Shown: positions 9,633-19,414 of the stretch, one piece after another
Layout of the letters: each line of letters begins with the position of its first letter
Numbering within the stretch: the first letter of the stretch is position 1
Source of the DNA: Caenibius sp. WL
GTDB taxonomy: Bacteria > Pseudomonadota > Alphaproteobacteria > Sphingomonadales > Sphingomonadaceae
Assembly: GCF_019803445.1 (NCBI RefSeq)
Contig: NZ_CP081844.1
Location: 1,624,501-1,688,500, forward strand
Direction of reading: 5' to 3'
DNA: 64,000 bases
The notes under the pieces: model-generated
The model's input: the letters and a program-made list of their open reading frames with translations, nothing else
What the model was told of the DNA's origin: nothing
Databases searched by the model: none
Program-made: the position numbers and the translations under genes

Positions 9633-10247
9633 ATGAGCGAGCACGTGATCCTGACCCGGCAAGGCTTCGTCGCGGGTGTCGATGAGGCCGGGCGCGGGCC
9701 GCTGGCGGGGCCGGTGGTCGCGGCTGCCGTCGTGCTCGGGCGCGATGTGCCGGTGGGGCTCGACGATTCCAAGAAACTGACGGGCAAGCGCCGGGCGGTG
9801 CTGGAAGGCCAGATCAAGCAAAGCTGCCATTGGGCGCTGGGCGTGGCCGAAGTCGAGGAAATCGACCGGATCAACATCTTCGCCGCCACGATGCTGGCGA
9901 TGACGCGGGCGATGGCCGCGCTTTGCACCGCAATCGGTTGCGATCCGGCGGACGTGCTGATCGACGGCAATCTCACCCCCTCCGGGCGGTGTGATGGCTG
10001 GCGCTGGCCTGCTCGCCCGCTGGTGGGTGGGGACGGGATCGAACCGTGCATTTCGGCCGCATCGATCATCGCCAAGGAACACCGCGACCGGCTGATGCGC
10101 GAAGCGGCGGCGCGGCATCCGCACTACGGCTGGGAACGCAACATGGGCTACGGCACGAAAGAACATCTTGCCGCCCTGCGCATCCACGGCCCGACCCCGC
10201 TGCACCGCCGCAGCTTTGCCCCCGTGGCGCAGCTCGCGCTGCTCTAG
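9633..10247 (+). CDS. rnhB: Ribonuclease HII
   Basis: 204 residues, standard length. It cleaves the RNA strand of RNA-DNA hybrids and single ribonucleotides in DNA. The N-terminal signature GVDEAGRGPLAGPVV supplies the catalytic Asp17 and Glu18. VLIDGN holds a further Asp near 111, and ISAASIIAKEHRD is the conserved basic helix. In many alphaproteobacteria rnhB sits directly beside ccrM; here an ABC-F gene separates the two. Confidence 0.96.
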   Translation: MSEHVILTRQGFVAGVDEAGRGPLAGPVVAAAVVLGRDVPVGLDDSKKLTGKRRAVLEGQIKQSCHWALGVAEVEEIDRINIFAATMLAMTRAMAALCTAIGCDPADVLIDGNLTPSGRCDGWRWPARPLVGGDGIEPCISAASIIAKEHRDRLMREAAARHPHYGWERNMGYGTKEHLAALRIHGPTPLHRRSFAPVAQLALL

Positions 10248-10390
10248 CCTCCGCAGGGCCTTCCCGGGTGGCATGAGGCGGCATGGTCTGCTAAAGGCCG
10301 TTTCGTATCCGGTTAAAGTGAAGGAGTGCCGCATCGTGAATGACAGCCTGGAAATCCGTTCGATTCCCCACGCTGCTTCCATGGTGCCCT

Positions 10391-11968
10391 ATGCCTTCCT
10401 TCCTGACTTTCGACCGCATTGCCGCCAACCGGCCTGACGGAACCCCGCTTTTTTCCGAACTGACGCTCGCTCTCGGGCGGGAACGTATTGGCCTTGTCGG
10501 CCGCAACGGCAGCGGCAAATCGACTTTGCTGACCATCGCCGCCGGGCTGCGCGCGCCCGATCATGGCGCGGTCACGCGCCATGGGCGTATCGGCCTGCTG
10601 CGGCAGATATTGCCCGATGCGGGGCAGGTGGCGGATGCGCTGGGCGTTGCCCCGGCACTGGCGGCCATGGCCCGGCTGGAAGCGGGGGAGGGCACGGCGG
10701 ATGATGCCGCGGAGGCGCAATGGGATCTGCCCGAACGGCTGGAACAGGCGCTGGCCGATGTCGGCCTGCCCGGCCTCGGGCTGGAGCGCGATGTCGCGAG
10801 CTTGAGCGGGGGTGAGCGCACCCGGCTCGGCCTGGCGGCGCTGTTGCTCGATGCGCCCGATGTGTTGCTGCTGGATGAGCCGACCAACAATCTCGATGCC
10901 GAAGGGCGTGCCGCGATCCATGCCCTGCTGGCGCGCTGGCAGGGCGGGGCGCTGGTGGTCAGCCATGACCGGACCCTGCTGGAGGATATGGACCGGATCG
11001 TGGCGCTCAGTCCCGTGGGAGTCATGGTGCACGGCGGCGGGTGGAGCAGTTTTGCCGCCGCCCGCGATGCGGCGCGCGAACGGGCCGGGGAGGAACTGGA
11101 CCGGGCCCGGCGCGCTGTCGGCCAGCAGGCGCAGGCGGCGCAGAGACAGGCCGAGAAACAGGCCCGGCGCGACAAGGCGGGCCGCGCGGTCAAAGCGCGG
11201 GGCGATCAGCCGCGTATCCTGTTGGGCAAGCGGCAGGAGCGTGCGGAAAACACCGCCGCCAGCGGGCGTGCGCTGGCCGAACAACAGGCGCAGGAAGCGC
11301 AGGGCGCGCTCGATGCGGCCCGGCGGCAGGTCGAAATCGTCACTCCGCTGACGATCGTTTTGCCGCCTAGTGGGCTGCCCGCCGGGCGCACCGTGCTGGC
11401 GTTGCATGATGTGGTGGTGGCCCACGCGGGGCAGCCGCTGTTCAAACCGGTTTCGTTCACGATCACCGGGCCCGAGCGGGTGGCATTGCGCGGCCCCAAC
11501 GGCAGCGGCAAGACCAGCCTGCTGCGCGTGGTGGCAGGCCTTGCGGAACCCGCATCCGGCGGCGTGCAGCGCGTGGAAGGCGCGGTGGCGATGCTCGACC
11601 AGCATGTTTCGCTGCTCGATCCCGATCTCTCTCTGCTTGACAATATCCGGTCGTATTATCCTGAAATGACGGAACATGATGCCTATGCGGTGCTGGCGCG
11701 ATTTGCCTTCCGCAACCGCGAGGCGCTTCGCCTTGCCGGGACATTGAGCGGTGGGGAGCGTCTGCGCGCGGGGCTGGCGATCGTGTTTTCCGGCCAGAAA
11801 CCGCCACAATTGCTGGTGTTGGACGAGCCGACCAACCACCTCGATCTTGAATCGCTCGAAGAATTGGAGCGGGCCCTGATAGGGTATGACGGCGCGCTGC
11901 TCGTCGTCAGCCATGACGATGCGTTCCTCGAAACGATCAGCGTCGGGCGCCATATTACGCTGTGTTAG
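10391..11968 (+). CDS. ABC-F family ATP-binding protein
   Basis: 525 residues with two fused ATPase domains and no membrane segments, so it is an ABC-F protein rather than a transporter. Domain 1 has Walker A GRNGSGKST (from residue 37), signature LSGGERTRLG, and [12 protein letters not shown] charged Arg/Ala/Gln-rich linker (about 210-300) is followed by domain 2 with RGPNGSGKTS, LSGGERLRAG and LVLDEPTNHLD. ABC-F proteins act on the ribosome to relieve stalled or antibiotic-bound states. The start at 10391 (MPSFLTF) is chosen because it begins the first strand of the ATPase fold; the upstream extension is not ABC-like. It lies between rnhB and ccrM. Confidence 0.9.
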   Translation: MPSFLTFDRIAANRPDGTPLFSELTLALGRERIGLVGRNGSGKSTLLTIAAGLRAPDHGAVTRHGRIGLLRQILPDAGQVADALGVAPALAAMARLEAGEGTADDAAEAQWDLPERLEQALADVGLPGLGLERDVASLSGGERTRLGLAALLLDAPDVLLLDEPTNNLDAEGRAAIHALLARWQGGALVVSHDRTLLEDMDRIVALSPVGVMVHGGGWSSFAAARDAARERAGEELDRARRAVGQQAQAAQRQAEKQARRDKAGRAVKARGDQPRILLGKRQERAENTAASGRALAEQQAQEAQGALDAARRQVEIVTPLTIVLPPSGLPAGRTVLALHDVVVAHAGQPLFKPVSFTITGPERVALRGPNGSGKTSLLRVVAGLAEPASGGVQRVEGAVAMLDQHVSLLDPDLSLLDNIRSYYPEMTEHDAYAVLARFAFRNREALRLAGTLSGGERLRAGLAIVFSGQKPPQLLVLDEPTNHLDLESLEELERALIGYDGALLVVSHDDAFLETISVGRHITLC

Positions 11969-13326
<1,358 letters not shown>

Positions 13327-13378
13327 TCGTGCCGCCGCTGTCGCGGGCAATGGCGGCGGCAGCGGCTGAACGAGGCGG

Positions 13379-14506
13379 ATGAGGGCCATGCCCGCGACCG
13401 AGCAACTCTATATCCGGCCGATCGGTTTCGCTGCCAGCCCGCAAAGCGAGGAAGGCGAAGCGATCCGCCTTGCCGGTGGGCTGGTCTATGCCACCCGCTT
13501 CGCTCTGATCCGGCGTGAGGGAAGCCGGGTCGTGGCGCGGGAGCGGGTGGCTGTGCCAGACATGGCGGCGGCGCTGGCGCGGTTGCCGGACAGTCTTGCC
13601 GCGGAGGGGGAGCGGCAATGGGCGGCCCTGGGCATGGCGCACCCGCCTCTCGTATGCGGTGCACGCACCATCCGGCTCGATCAGCCGCAGGTCATGGGTA
13701 TTCTCAACCTCACGCCCGACAGTTTTTCCGATGGCGGGGCCTTTCTTGACAATGCGGATGTGGCGAATGCCCATGCCGCCGCGATGCTGGAAGCCGGGGC
13801 GGCGATTATCGATGTCGGCGGGGAAAGCACCCGTCCGGGCGCCCCCGCCGTGTGGGAAGGGGATGAGCTCAAGCGCGTGATCCCGATGATCGAACGGCTC
13901 GCAGCCGCAGGCGCGGCGATCAGCAGCGACACGCGCCGGGTGGCGGTGATGGACGCCGCGCTCAAGGCCGGGGCGCATATCATCAACGATGTTTCGGCCC
14001 TGCGCCACGATCCGCGCGCCATGGAATTCGCGGCGGCGAGTGGGGCGCCGGTGATCCTGATGCATGCGCCGGGCGAAGGCGATGATCTGCACGACGGCGG
14101 GCCATATGCCGATGTCGTGCTGGACGTGTTCGATTGGCTGAAAGCCCGGCGCGATGCGGCTGTGGCCGCAGGGATTGCGCGCGAGCGGATCATTCTCGAT
14201 CCCGGCATCGGCTTCGGCAAATCGCTGGCGGACAATCTGGCCCTGCTTAACGCGCTGCCGCTCTATCACGCTCTGGGCCAGCCGTTGTTGCTGGGCGCCA
14301 GCCGCAAGAGGTTCATCGGCGCGTTGGCGAAAGAGGCCCCGGCGCACCGGCGGCTGGGCGGTTCGGTGGCCGTGGCCTTGCACGGCATGAACGCCGGGGT
14401 GCAATTGCTGCGCGTGCACGATGTGGCGGAAACCGTGCAGGCGCGCGATATCTGGCGCGGCCTGCGCGATGGCGCGCTGACCGATTTCAGCGATCTCGCC
14501 GATTGA
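13379..14506 (+). CDS. folP: Dihydropteroate synthase
   Basis: About 375 residues, longer than the usual 270-290 because of an N-terminal stretch of about 100 residues found in sphingomonad homologues. It condenses pABA with hydroxymethyl-dihydropterin diphosphate in folate synthesis and is the sulfonamide target. The TIM-barrel signatures are clear: QVMGILNLTPDSFSDGG, DVGGESTRPGA, INDVSALRHD, LDPGIGFGKS and LLGASRKRFIGAL. Two starts are possible. ATG 13379 has GAGG only 3 bases away. ATG 13388 has the same GAGG at a better 12-base spacing and may be the real one. The gene follows ccrM closely. Confidence 0.93.
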   Translation: MRAMPATEQLYIRPIGFAASPQSEEGEAIRLAGGLVYATRFALIRREGSRVVARERVAVPDMAAALARLPDSLAAEGERQWAALGMAHPPLVCGARTIRLDQPQVMGILNLTPDSFSDGGAFLDNADVANAHAAAMLEAGAAIIDVGGESTRPGAPAVWEGDELKRVIPMIERLAAAGAAISSDTRRVAVMDAALKAGAHIINDVSALRHDPRAMEFAAASGAPVILMHAPGEGDDLHDGGPYADVVLDVFDWLKARRDAAVAAGIARERIILDPGIGFGKSLADNLALLNALPLYHALGQPLLLGASRKRFIGALAKEAPAHRRLGGSVAVALHGMNAGVQLLRVHDVAETVQARDIWRGLRDGALTDFSDLAD

Positions 14507-14512
14507 AAGCGA

Positions 14513-15943
14513 TCAGGCGGCGGTGCCTTCGATCCCGAGATCGGCCAGCTTGCGGTAAAGAGTCGAACGGCCAATGCCGAGACGGCGGGCCACTTCGCTC
14601 ATCCGGCCGCGATAATGGCCGATGGCGAGCCGGATAACGTCCGCCTCGATATCTTCCAGCGGGCGCAGATTGCCGTCTTGGGTGTAAAGCTGAATGCCCG
14701 CGCCATCCTGCATCGGTTTGAGCGAAGTCTGCGCATCGCCCAGCATTTCCGACAATTGCGGGAAATCCTGCGCCGTCAGCGCATCGCCGTCGCAGAACAC
14801 GGCCGCGCGGAACAGCGTGGCCTGCAACTGGCGGACATTGCCCGGCCAATCGTAAGCGGACAGCAGCGCCAGTGCCCCATCGGTCACGCCCAGCGGGCGC
14901 AGGCCCGGCTGTTCGCCGATGTGGTGGAGGAAATAGCGGGTCAGCGCGGGAATATCGCCCGGCCGCTCGCGCAAGGGCGGCATGGTGATTCGCGTTCCCA
15001 CCAGCGCTTCGTAAAGGTCGGCGCGGAAATGGCCCGCCGCGACCATCTCCTCCAGCGGCCAGTTGCTGGCGGCGATAATACGCACATCGACGCGGAACCG
15101 GTGGTTCGCACCGATGGGGCGAACCTGGCGCAATTGCAGCGCTTCGGCCAGCCGGTCCTGCGCCATCGGGGGCAGGCGGTCGATCTCGTCGAGCACCATG
15201 GTTCCGCTGTCGCAGTGCTGCATCGCCCCGATCTGGCGGTCGAAAGCACCGGGGAACGCGCCTTTTTCATGGCCGAACAGGACGGATTCGATCGAATTGA
15301 CGGGCACGCTGCCGATGTTGACGATGCGCAGTTGCGTCTTGGCGCGGGGGCTGGCGGCATGGATCGCGCGCACCAGCATTTCCTTGCCGGTGCCGCTTTC
15401 CCCTTCGATCAGGATACTGCCGTGCCCGCGCGCGGCCTTGGCGGCCTTGGCCAGCGCGGCGCGGAAATCGGGATTGGCGCCGATCATCGCATCGAAATCG
15501 AGCGTCGCAGCGATCTTCTCGGTCAGCGGTTGCAGTTCGTCGCGCGGGGCCTTGGGCGTTGTCGCGCTGCGCAGCGCCAGCATCAGCCGGTCGGGCGAAA
15601 TGGGTTTGACGAGATAATCGGTCGCGCCCGCGCGCATCGCTTCCACCGCCAGCAGAGGGCTGGCGCTGGTGGTGAGCATCAGGATCGGCATCGCCGGGCG
15701 GTGGGCTTTCAGCTCGGCGATCAGGGCGCAGGCGTCATCCCCCGGCACCCATTGGTCGAGAATGATCGCACCCACGCGCATCCCCTGGCGCGTGCCGAGC
15801 GTGTCGAGCGCGCTTTCCGAATCGCGCACCACGACGGTGCGCCAGCCTTCGCGGGCGGCAAACGTGCTGATCAACCGGCTTTGCGCCGGTTCATCGTCGA
15901 TCAGCATCAACAATCGCTCTTGGCTGTCGCTCATAGCTCCCAT
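14513..15943 (-). CDS. NtrC-like response regulator with altered sigma-54 loop
   Basis: 476 residues in three parts: a receiver (about 1-125, phospho-acceptor Asp in IILDQWVPGDD), an AAA+ domain (Walker A GESGTGKE, Walker B GTMVLDEIDRLPP, arginine finger region PPLRERPGDIP), and a Fis-type helix-turn-helix (EVARRLGIGRSTLYRKL). The loop that contacts sigma-54 normally reads GAFTGA, but here it is GAFPGA: the key Thr is Pro. The start at 15943 has AGGGA upstream; a start 9 bases later (MSDSQ) is possible. No histidine kinase gene is near. It may act with sigma-70 or not hydrolyse ATP for sigma-54 at all, which is inference. It converges with folP, whose end is 6 bases away. Confidence 0.88.
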   Translation of the reverse strand: MGAMSDSQERLLMLIDDEPAQSRLISTFAAREGWRTVVVRDSESALDTLGTRQGMRVGAIILDQWVPGDDACALIAELKAHRPAMPILMLTTSASPLLAVEAMRAGATDYLVKPISPDRLMLALRSATTPKAPRDELQPLTEKIAATLDFDAMIGANPDFRAALAKAAKAARGHGSILIEGESGTGKEMLVRAIHAASPRAKTQLRIVNIGSVPVNSIESVLFGHEKGAFPGAFDRQIGAMQHCDSGTMVLDEIDRLPPMAQDRLAEALQLRQVRPIGANHRFRVDVRIIAASNWPLEEMVAAGHFRADLYEALVGTRITMPPLRERPGDIPALTRYFLHHIGEQPGLRPLGVTDGALALLSAYDWPGNVRQLQATLFRAAVFCDGDALTAQDFPQLSEMLGDAQTSLKPMQDGAGIQLYTQDGNLRPLEDIEADVIRLAIGHYRGRMSEVARRLGIGRSTLYRKLADLGIEGTAA

Positions 15944-15951
15944 CTGTCCCT

Positions 15952-15970
15952 GTTTGGCACGGTTTGGCAC
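15952..15970. repeat. Paired 9-bp direct repeat ahead of the response regulator
   Basis: GTTTGGCAC occurs at 15952-15960 and again at 15962-15970, exactly one helical turn apart, directly upstream of the response-regulator start at 15943. On the gene's strand the repeat reads GTGCCAAAC. The 10-bp phasing suggests a binding site for a dimer or tandem regulator, possibly the protein itself. Confidence 0.45.
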
Positions 15971-16078
15971 ATAATGCATGGGGGTAAAGAGCAGATTAAG
16001 CCTAAAGCGATGACAAGGAAAAATTGTCGGGCACCGGAGGCCTGACACAAAGGCGGGGCATCGTAAGCACGCCAAGCC

Positions 16079-16106
16079 TTGACGGGCGGCGGCGGAAAGG
16101 TAGATC
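16079..16106 (+). promoter_or_regulatory. Candidate sigma-70 promoter for the coxIV-pnt operon
   Basis: TTGACG (16079-16084), a 16-base spacer, then TAGATC (16101-16106). The -35 is near consensus and the -10 is weak. It lies about 50 bases upstream of the small oxidase-subunit gene, a suitable distance. Confidence 0.4.
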
Positions 16107-16159
16107 AGAACCCGGTATAGCTGGATATTTTGGCCAGCATGACTTGGGGAAGGGTATCT

Positions 16160-16285
16160 ATGGCTTCGGGCAATGATATGAAGGCCGCGCGGCAATCCTA
16201 CGAAAATTTTGTCACTATGGTGAAATGGGCAACACCGGTTTGTGCGCTGGTGGCTTTGTTCGTCGTTGTGCTGATCGCGCAATAA
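16160..16285 (+). CDS. aa3-type cytochrome c oxidase subunit IV
   Basis: A 41-residue membrane peptide: a short polar N-terminus (MASGNDMKAARQSYENF), then one transmembrane helix (ATPVCALVALFVVVLIA) and an immediate stop. This matches the small bacterial aa3 oxidase subunit IV family (COX4_pro_2). GGAAGGG sits 6 bases before the ATG at 16160. The stop is one base before the pntAA start, so the two are co-transcribed. In sphingomonads this gene is regularly found just before the transhydrogenase genes, far from the main oxidase operon. Its role in the oxidase is structural and not essential in known systems. Confidence 0.85.
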   Translation: MASGNDMKAARQSYENFVTMVKWATPVCALVALFVVVLIAQ

Positions 16286-16286
16286 G

Positions 16287-17420
16287 ATGGCGGCTCAGAC
16301 CAAGATCGCGGTCCTGAAAGAACGGACCGCAGGCGAGACGCGCGTTTCCGCAATTCCCGAAACGGTAAAGAAATTTATCGCCCTTGGCGCCGTGATGGCT
16401 GTCGAGGAAGGCGCGGGCGTAAACGCTTCCATCACCGACGAGGCGTTCCGCGAAGCCGGAGCGCAGGTCGGCCCGCTGGAAACCGTGCTGAAAGACGCCG
16501 ACATCGTGTTCGGGGTGCAGGGCGTGGAACCGTCCTTGCTGGCCGGCGCGAAGCCCGGCGCATGGTTTGCCGCCGTGCTCGACCCGTTCGGGCAGCGTGC
16601 CCGCATCGATGGCTATGCCACCGCCGGGGTCGAAGCGCTGGCCATGGAATTCATGCCCCGCATCACCCGTGCGCAATCGATGGACGTACTGTCCAGCCAA
16701 TCGAACCTCGCCGGTTACAAGGCGGTTCTGGCCGCGGCCGACACCTATGGCCGGGCTTTCCCGATGATGATGACGGCGGCGGGCACGATCACTGCCGCGC
16801 GCGTTTTCGTCATGGGCGTTGGGGTGGCCGGGCTGCAGGCGATCGCCACCGCGCGTCGCCTGGGCGCGCAGGTGTCCGCCACGGACGTGCGTTCGGCCAC
16901 CAAGGAACAGATCCAGTCGCTCGGCGCTAAACCGGTGTTCGTGGAGAACGTCGCCGGGATCGAAGGCGAAGGGCAGGGCGGTTATGCCACGGAAATGTCG
17001 GAAGAATATCAGAAGGCGCAGGCCGAACTGGTATCCTCCCACATTGCCAAGCAGGATATCGTCATCACCACCGCTCTGATCCCCGGACGGGCGGCGCCGC
17101 GGCTGATTTCCGACGCGCAGATCGCCACCATGCGGCCCGGCAGCGTGATTTTCGATCTCGCGGTGGCGCAGGGCGGCAACGTGGAAGGGTCTGTTCCCGA
17201 TCAGGTGGTGGACCGCCATGGCGTGAAGATCATCGGCTTTTCCAACACGCCGGCGCATCTCGCGGCCGACGCATCGGCGCTTTTCGCGCGCAATCTTTAC
17301 AACTTCCTGTCCGCTTTCTGGGACAAGGAAGCGGGCAAACCCGTCCTGGACGAGGAAATCGGCAATGCCGTGCGCCTCACGCAAGGCGGCAAGGTCGTCA
17401 ACGAACGGCTGCTGGGGTGA
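16287..17420 (+). CDS. pntAA: NAD(P) transhydrogenase subunit alpha part 1 (domain I)
   Basis: 377 residues. The soluble NAD(H)-binding domain I of the proton-translocating transhydrogenase, which makes NADPH from NADH at the cost of the proton gradient. It opens with the alanine dehydrogenase/PNT N-terminal domain (KERTAGETRVSAIPETVKK). The Rossmann part has VFVMGVGVAGLQAIATARRLGA, and SATDVRSATKEQIQSLGA follows. The three-piece arrangement pntAA-pntAB-pntB is the alphaproteobacterial form; E. coli fuses the first two. It starts one base after the oxidase subunit IV stop. Confidence 0.95.
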   Translation: MAAQTKIAVLKERTAGETRVSAIPETVKKFIALGAVMAVEEGAGVNASITDEAFREAGAQVGPLETVLKDADIVFGVQGVEPSLLAGAKPGAWFAAVLDPFGQRARIDGYATAGVEALAMEFMPRITRAQSMDVLSSQSNLAGYKAVLAAADTYGRAFPMMMTAAGTITAARVFVMGVGVAGLQAIATARRLGAQVSATDVRSATKEQIQSLGAKPVFVENVAGIEGEGQGGYATEMSEEYQKAQAELVSSHIAKQDIVITTALIPGRAAPRLISDAQIATMRPGSVIFDLAVAQGGNVEGSVPDQVVDRHGVKIIGFSNTPAHLAADASALFARNLYNFLSAFWDKEAGKPVLDEEIGNAVRLTQGGKVVNERLLG

Positions 17421-17436
17421 GGGGGAAAACTCAGTC

Positions 17437-17721
17437 ATGGATTTCATAGGCATCTTGTCAATCTTCGTATTGGCCTGTTTCGTGGGCTACTACGTTGTCT
17501 GGTCGGTGACACCGGCCCTGCACACACCGCTGATGGCGGTGACCAACGCCATTTCCTCGGTGATTATTGTCGGCGCGCTGATCGCGTCGGCTTCCGCCGG
17601 GTCGGAAGGTGGCATGTGGCTCGGCCTCGGCGGGGTCGTGCTGGCCAGCATCAACATTTTCGGCGGTTTCGCCGTCACCGAACGCATGCTCGCCATGTAT
17701 AAGAAGAAGGAGCGCAAGTGA
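17437..17721 (+). CDS. pntAB: NAD(P) transhydrogenase subunit alpha part 2
   Basis: 94 residues, almost all membrane: three or four hydrophobic helices (FIGILSIFVLACFVGYYVVW, AISSVIIVGALIASASA, LGLGGVVLASINIFGGFAV) and a Lys-rich tail MYKKKERK. It supplies part of the proton channel (domain II). The start at 17437 is chosen because the frame before it overlaps pntAA and is not hydrophobic. Its stop shares one base with the pntB start (TGATG), so the two are coupled. Confidence 0.93.
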   Translation: MDFIGILSIFVLACFVGYYVVWSVTPALHTPLMAVTNAISSVIIVGALIASASAGSEGGMWLGLGGVVLASINIFGGFAVTERMLAMYKKKERK

Positions 17722-19181
17722 TGCTTCATGCAGCTCCTCCGGCATGGGTCATGCTGGCTTATCTCGTTTCGGGCATCTGCTTCATCCTTGCCTTGCGCGG
17801 GCTCAGTTCGCCCGCCACCTCGCGGCGCGGCAACCGGCTCGGCATTTTCGGCATGGGCGTGGCGGTTTTCACCACGCTGCTGATCAACGCGCCGGTGCCT
17901 GAAGGGGCGTTCCTGCCGCAACCGACGGCCGAAGATCTCGCCACCCTGATCCGCATTATCGCGGCCATCGCGCTGGGCGGGGCGATCGGTTTCTTCATCG
18001 CCCGCAAGATCGCGATGACCGACATGCCGCAACTCGTCGCCGCATTCCACAGTCTCGTCGGCCTTGCCGCCGTGCTGGTGGGCCTGGCGGCCTATCTCAA
18101 CCCGGTGGCTTTCGGCATCGCCGAAATGGACGGCACGATCCATGTGCAGAGCCGGATCGAAATGGGCCTGGGCATTGCCATCGGTGCGATTACGTTCTCC
18201 GGTTCGGTCATCGCGTTCCTGAAACTCGCCGGGAAGATGAGCGGCGCGCCGATCATGCTGCCCGCCCGCCACGTGATCAATCTCGGCACGCTGGTGGCGA
18301 TCCTCGGCCTCGTGGCCTACTTCACGCAGGATCAGGCGCTGTGGGTGATCGTCACCATCACGGCGCTGTCGTTCATCATCGGCTTCCTGCTGATTATCCC
18401 GATCGGCGGCGCGGACATGCCGGTGGTCGTCTCGATGCTCAACTCGTATTCGGGCTGGGCTGCGGCGGCGATGGGTTTCACTCTGCACAACACCGCGATG
18501 ATCATCACCGGTGCTCTGGTCGGTTCGTCGGGTGCGATTCTGTCGTACATCATGTGCCGGGCGATGAACCGCAGCTTCATTTCGGTGATTGCGGGCGGCT
18601 TCGGCGCGGATGACAGCGGCAGCGCCGGCGGCGCGGCCAAGGTCGACCGTCCGTGGAAACGCGGCAGCGCCGAAGACGCGGCGTTCCTGATGAAGGAAGC
18701 GAGCCAGGTCATCATCATTCCGGGCTACGGCATGGCCGTGGCGCAGGCGCAGCATGTGCTGCGTGAAATGGGCGATCTGCTGAAGGAAGCGGGCGTCACC
18801 GTGAAGTACGCCATCCACCCGGTGGCGGGCCGTATGCCGGGGCACATGAACGTGCTGCTGGCCGAAGCCAACGTGCCTTACGATGAAGTCTTCGAACTGG
18901 AAGACATCAACGGCGAATTCGCGCAGACCGATGTCGCGTTCATCATCGGCGCGAACGACGTGGTGAACCCCGCCGCCAAAACCGACAAGTCCAGCCCGAT
19001 CTACGGCATGCCCGTGTTCGATGTGGACAAGGCCAAGACGATCTTCTTCGTCAAGCGGTCGATGGGCGGCGTGGGCTATTCCGGCGTCGACAACGATGTC
19101 TTCTACATGGACCAGACGATGATGCTGCTGGCCGATGCGAAGAAGATGGTCGAAGAAATCAACAAGGCCCTGCAGCACTAG
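17721..19181 (+). CDS. pntB: NAD(P) transhydrogenase subunit beta
   Basis: 486 residues. The N-terminal two thirds is a multi-helix membrane domain (domain II, proton path) with the conserved stretch MPVVVSMLNSYSGWAAAAMG. The C-terminal third is the NADP(H)-binding domain III with IIIPGYGMAVAQAQH (GYGMAVAQAQ is the family's fingerprint), HPVAGRMPGHMNVLLAEA and IGANDVVNPAA. The ATG at 17721 overlaps the pntAB stop; a GTG one codon earlier is less likely. The unit ends at a hairpin near 19225-19258. Confidence 0.96.
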   Translation: MLHAAPPAWVMLAYLVSGICFILALRGLSSPATSRRGNRLGIFGMGVAVFTTLLINAPVPEGAFLPQPTAEDLATLIRIIAAIALGGAIGFFIARKIAMTDMPQLVAAFHSLVGLAAVLVGLAAYLNPVAFGIAEMDGTIHVQSRIEMGLGIAIGAITFSGSVIAFLKLAGKMSGAPIMLPARHVINLGTLVAILGLVAYFTQDQALWVIVTITALSFIIGFLLIIPIGGADMPVVVSMLNSYSGWAAAAMGFTLHNTAMIITGALVGSSGAILSYIMCRAMNRSFISVIAGGFGADDSGSAGGAAKVDRPWKRGSAEDAAFLMKEASQVIIIPGYGMAVAQAQHVLREMGDLLKEAGVTVKYAIHPVAGRMPGHMNVLLAEANVPYDEVFELEDINGEFAQTDVAFIIGANDVVNPAAKTDKSSPIYGMPVFDVDKAKTIFFVKRSMGGVGYSGVDNDVFYMDQTMMLLADAKKMVEEINKALQH

Positions 19182-19224
19182 GGCCAGCCATCCGCTTCCC
19201 GATTTTTCGGGGATCCGGTGTTTC

Positions 19225-19258
19225 AGAGGGCGGTCCTGCCACGGCGGGGCCGCCCTCT
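19225..19258 (+). terminator. Probable terminator after pntB
   Basis: Inverted repeat AGAGGGCGG (19225-19233) and CCGCCCTCT (19250-19258), 16 bases apart, 43 bases after the pntB stop. It is followed by TGTTGACA rather than a strong T-run, so intrinsic termination may be partial. Confidence 0.6.
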
Positions 19259-19414
19259 TGTTGACAAGGGGGGAGCACTCGGGGCACGGGGGCGCCACGG
19301 GTGGCCGCATTGTCCCCTCGTTTGGGCATTGCGGCGCTGGTGACGGCTTGCCGCTGGCAGCGCCATAGTGAACTAGAGAGCGTGGCTTTCATTTTGAACA
19401 AACAGGACAAACCT

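Noticed and set aside
15953-15968. TGGCAC motif as a sigma-54 promoter before the regulator
   Set aside because: The GG-to-GC spacing is 11 rather than 12 and the -12 element is poor. The motif is better explained as part of the 9-base direct repeat.
17490-19310. 606-codon minus-strand frame across pntB
   Set aside because: It is an antisense shadow, with Arg/His-rich composition.
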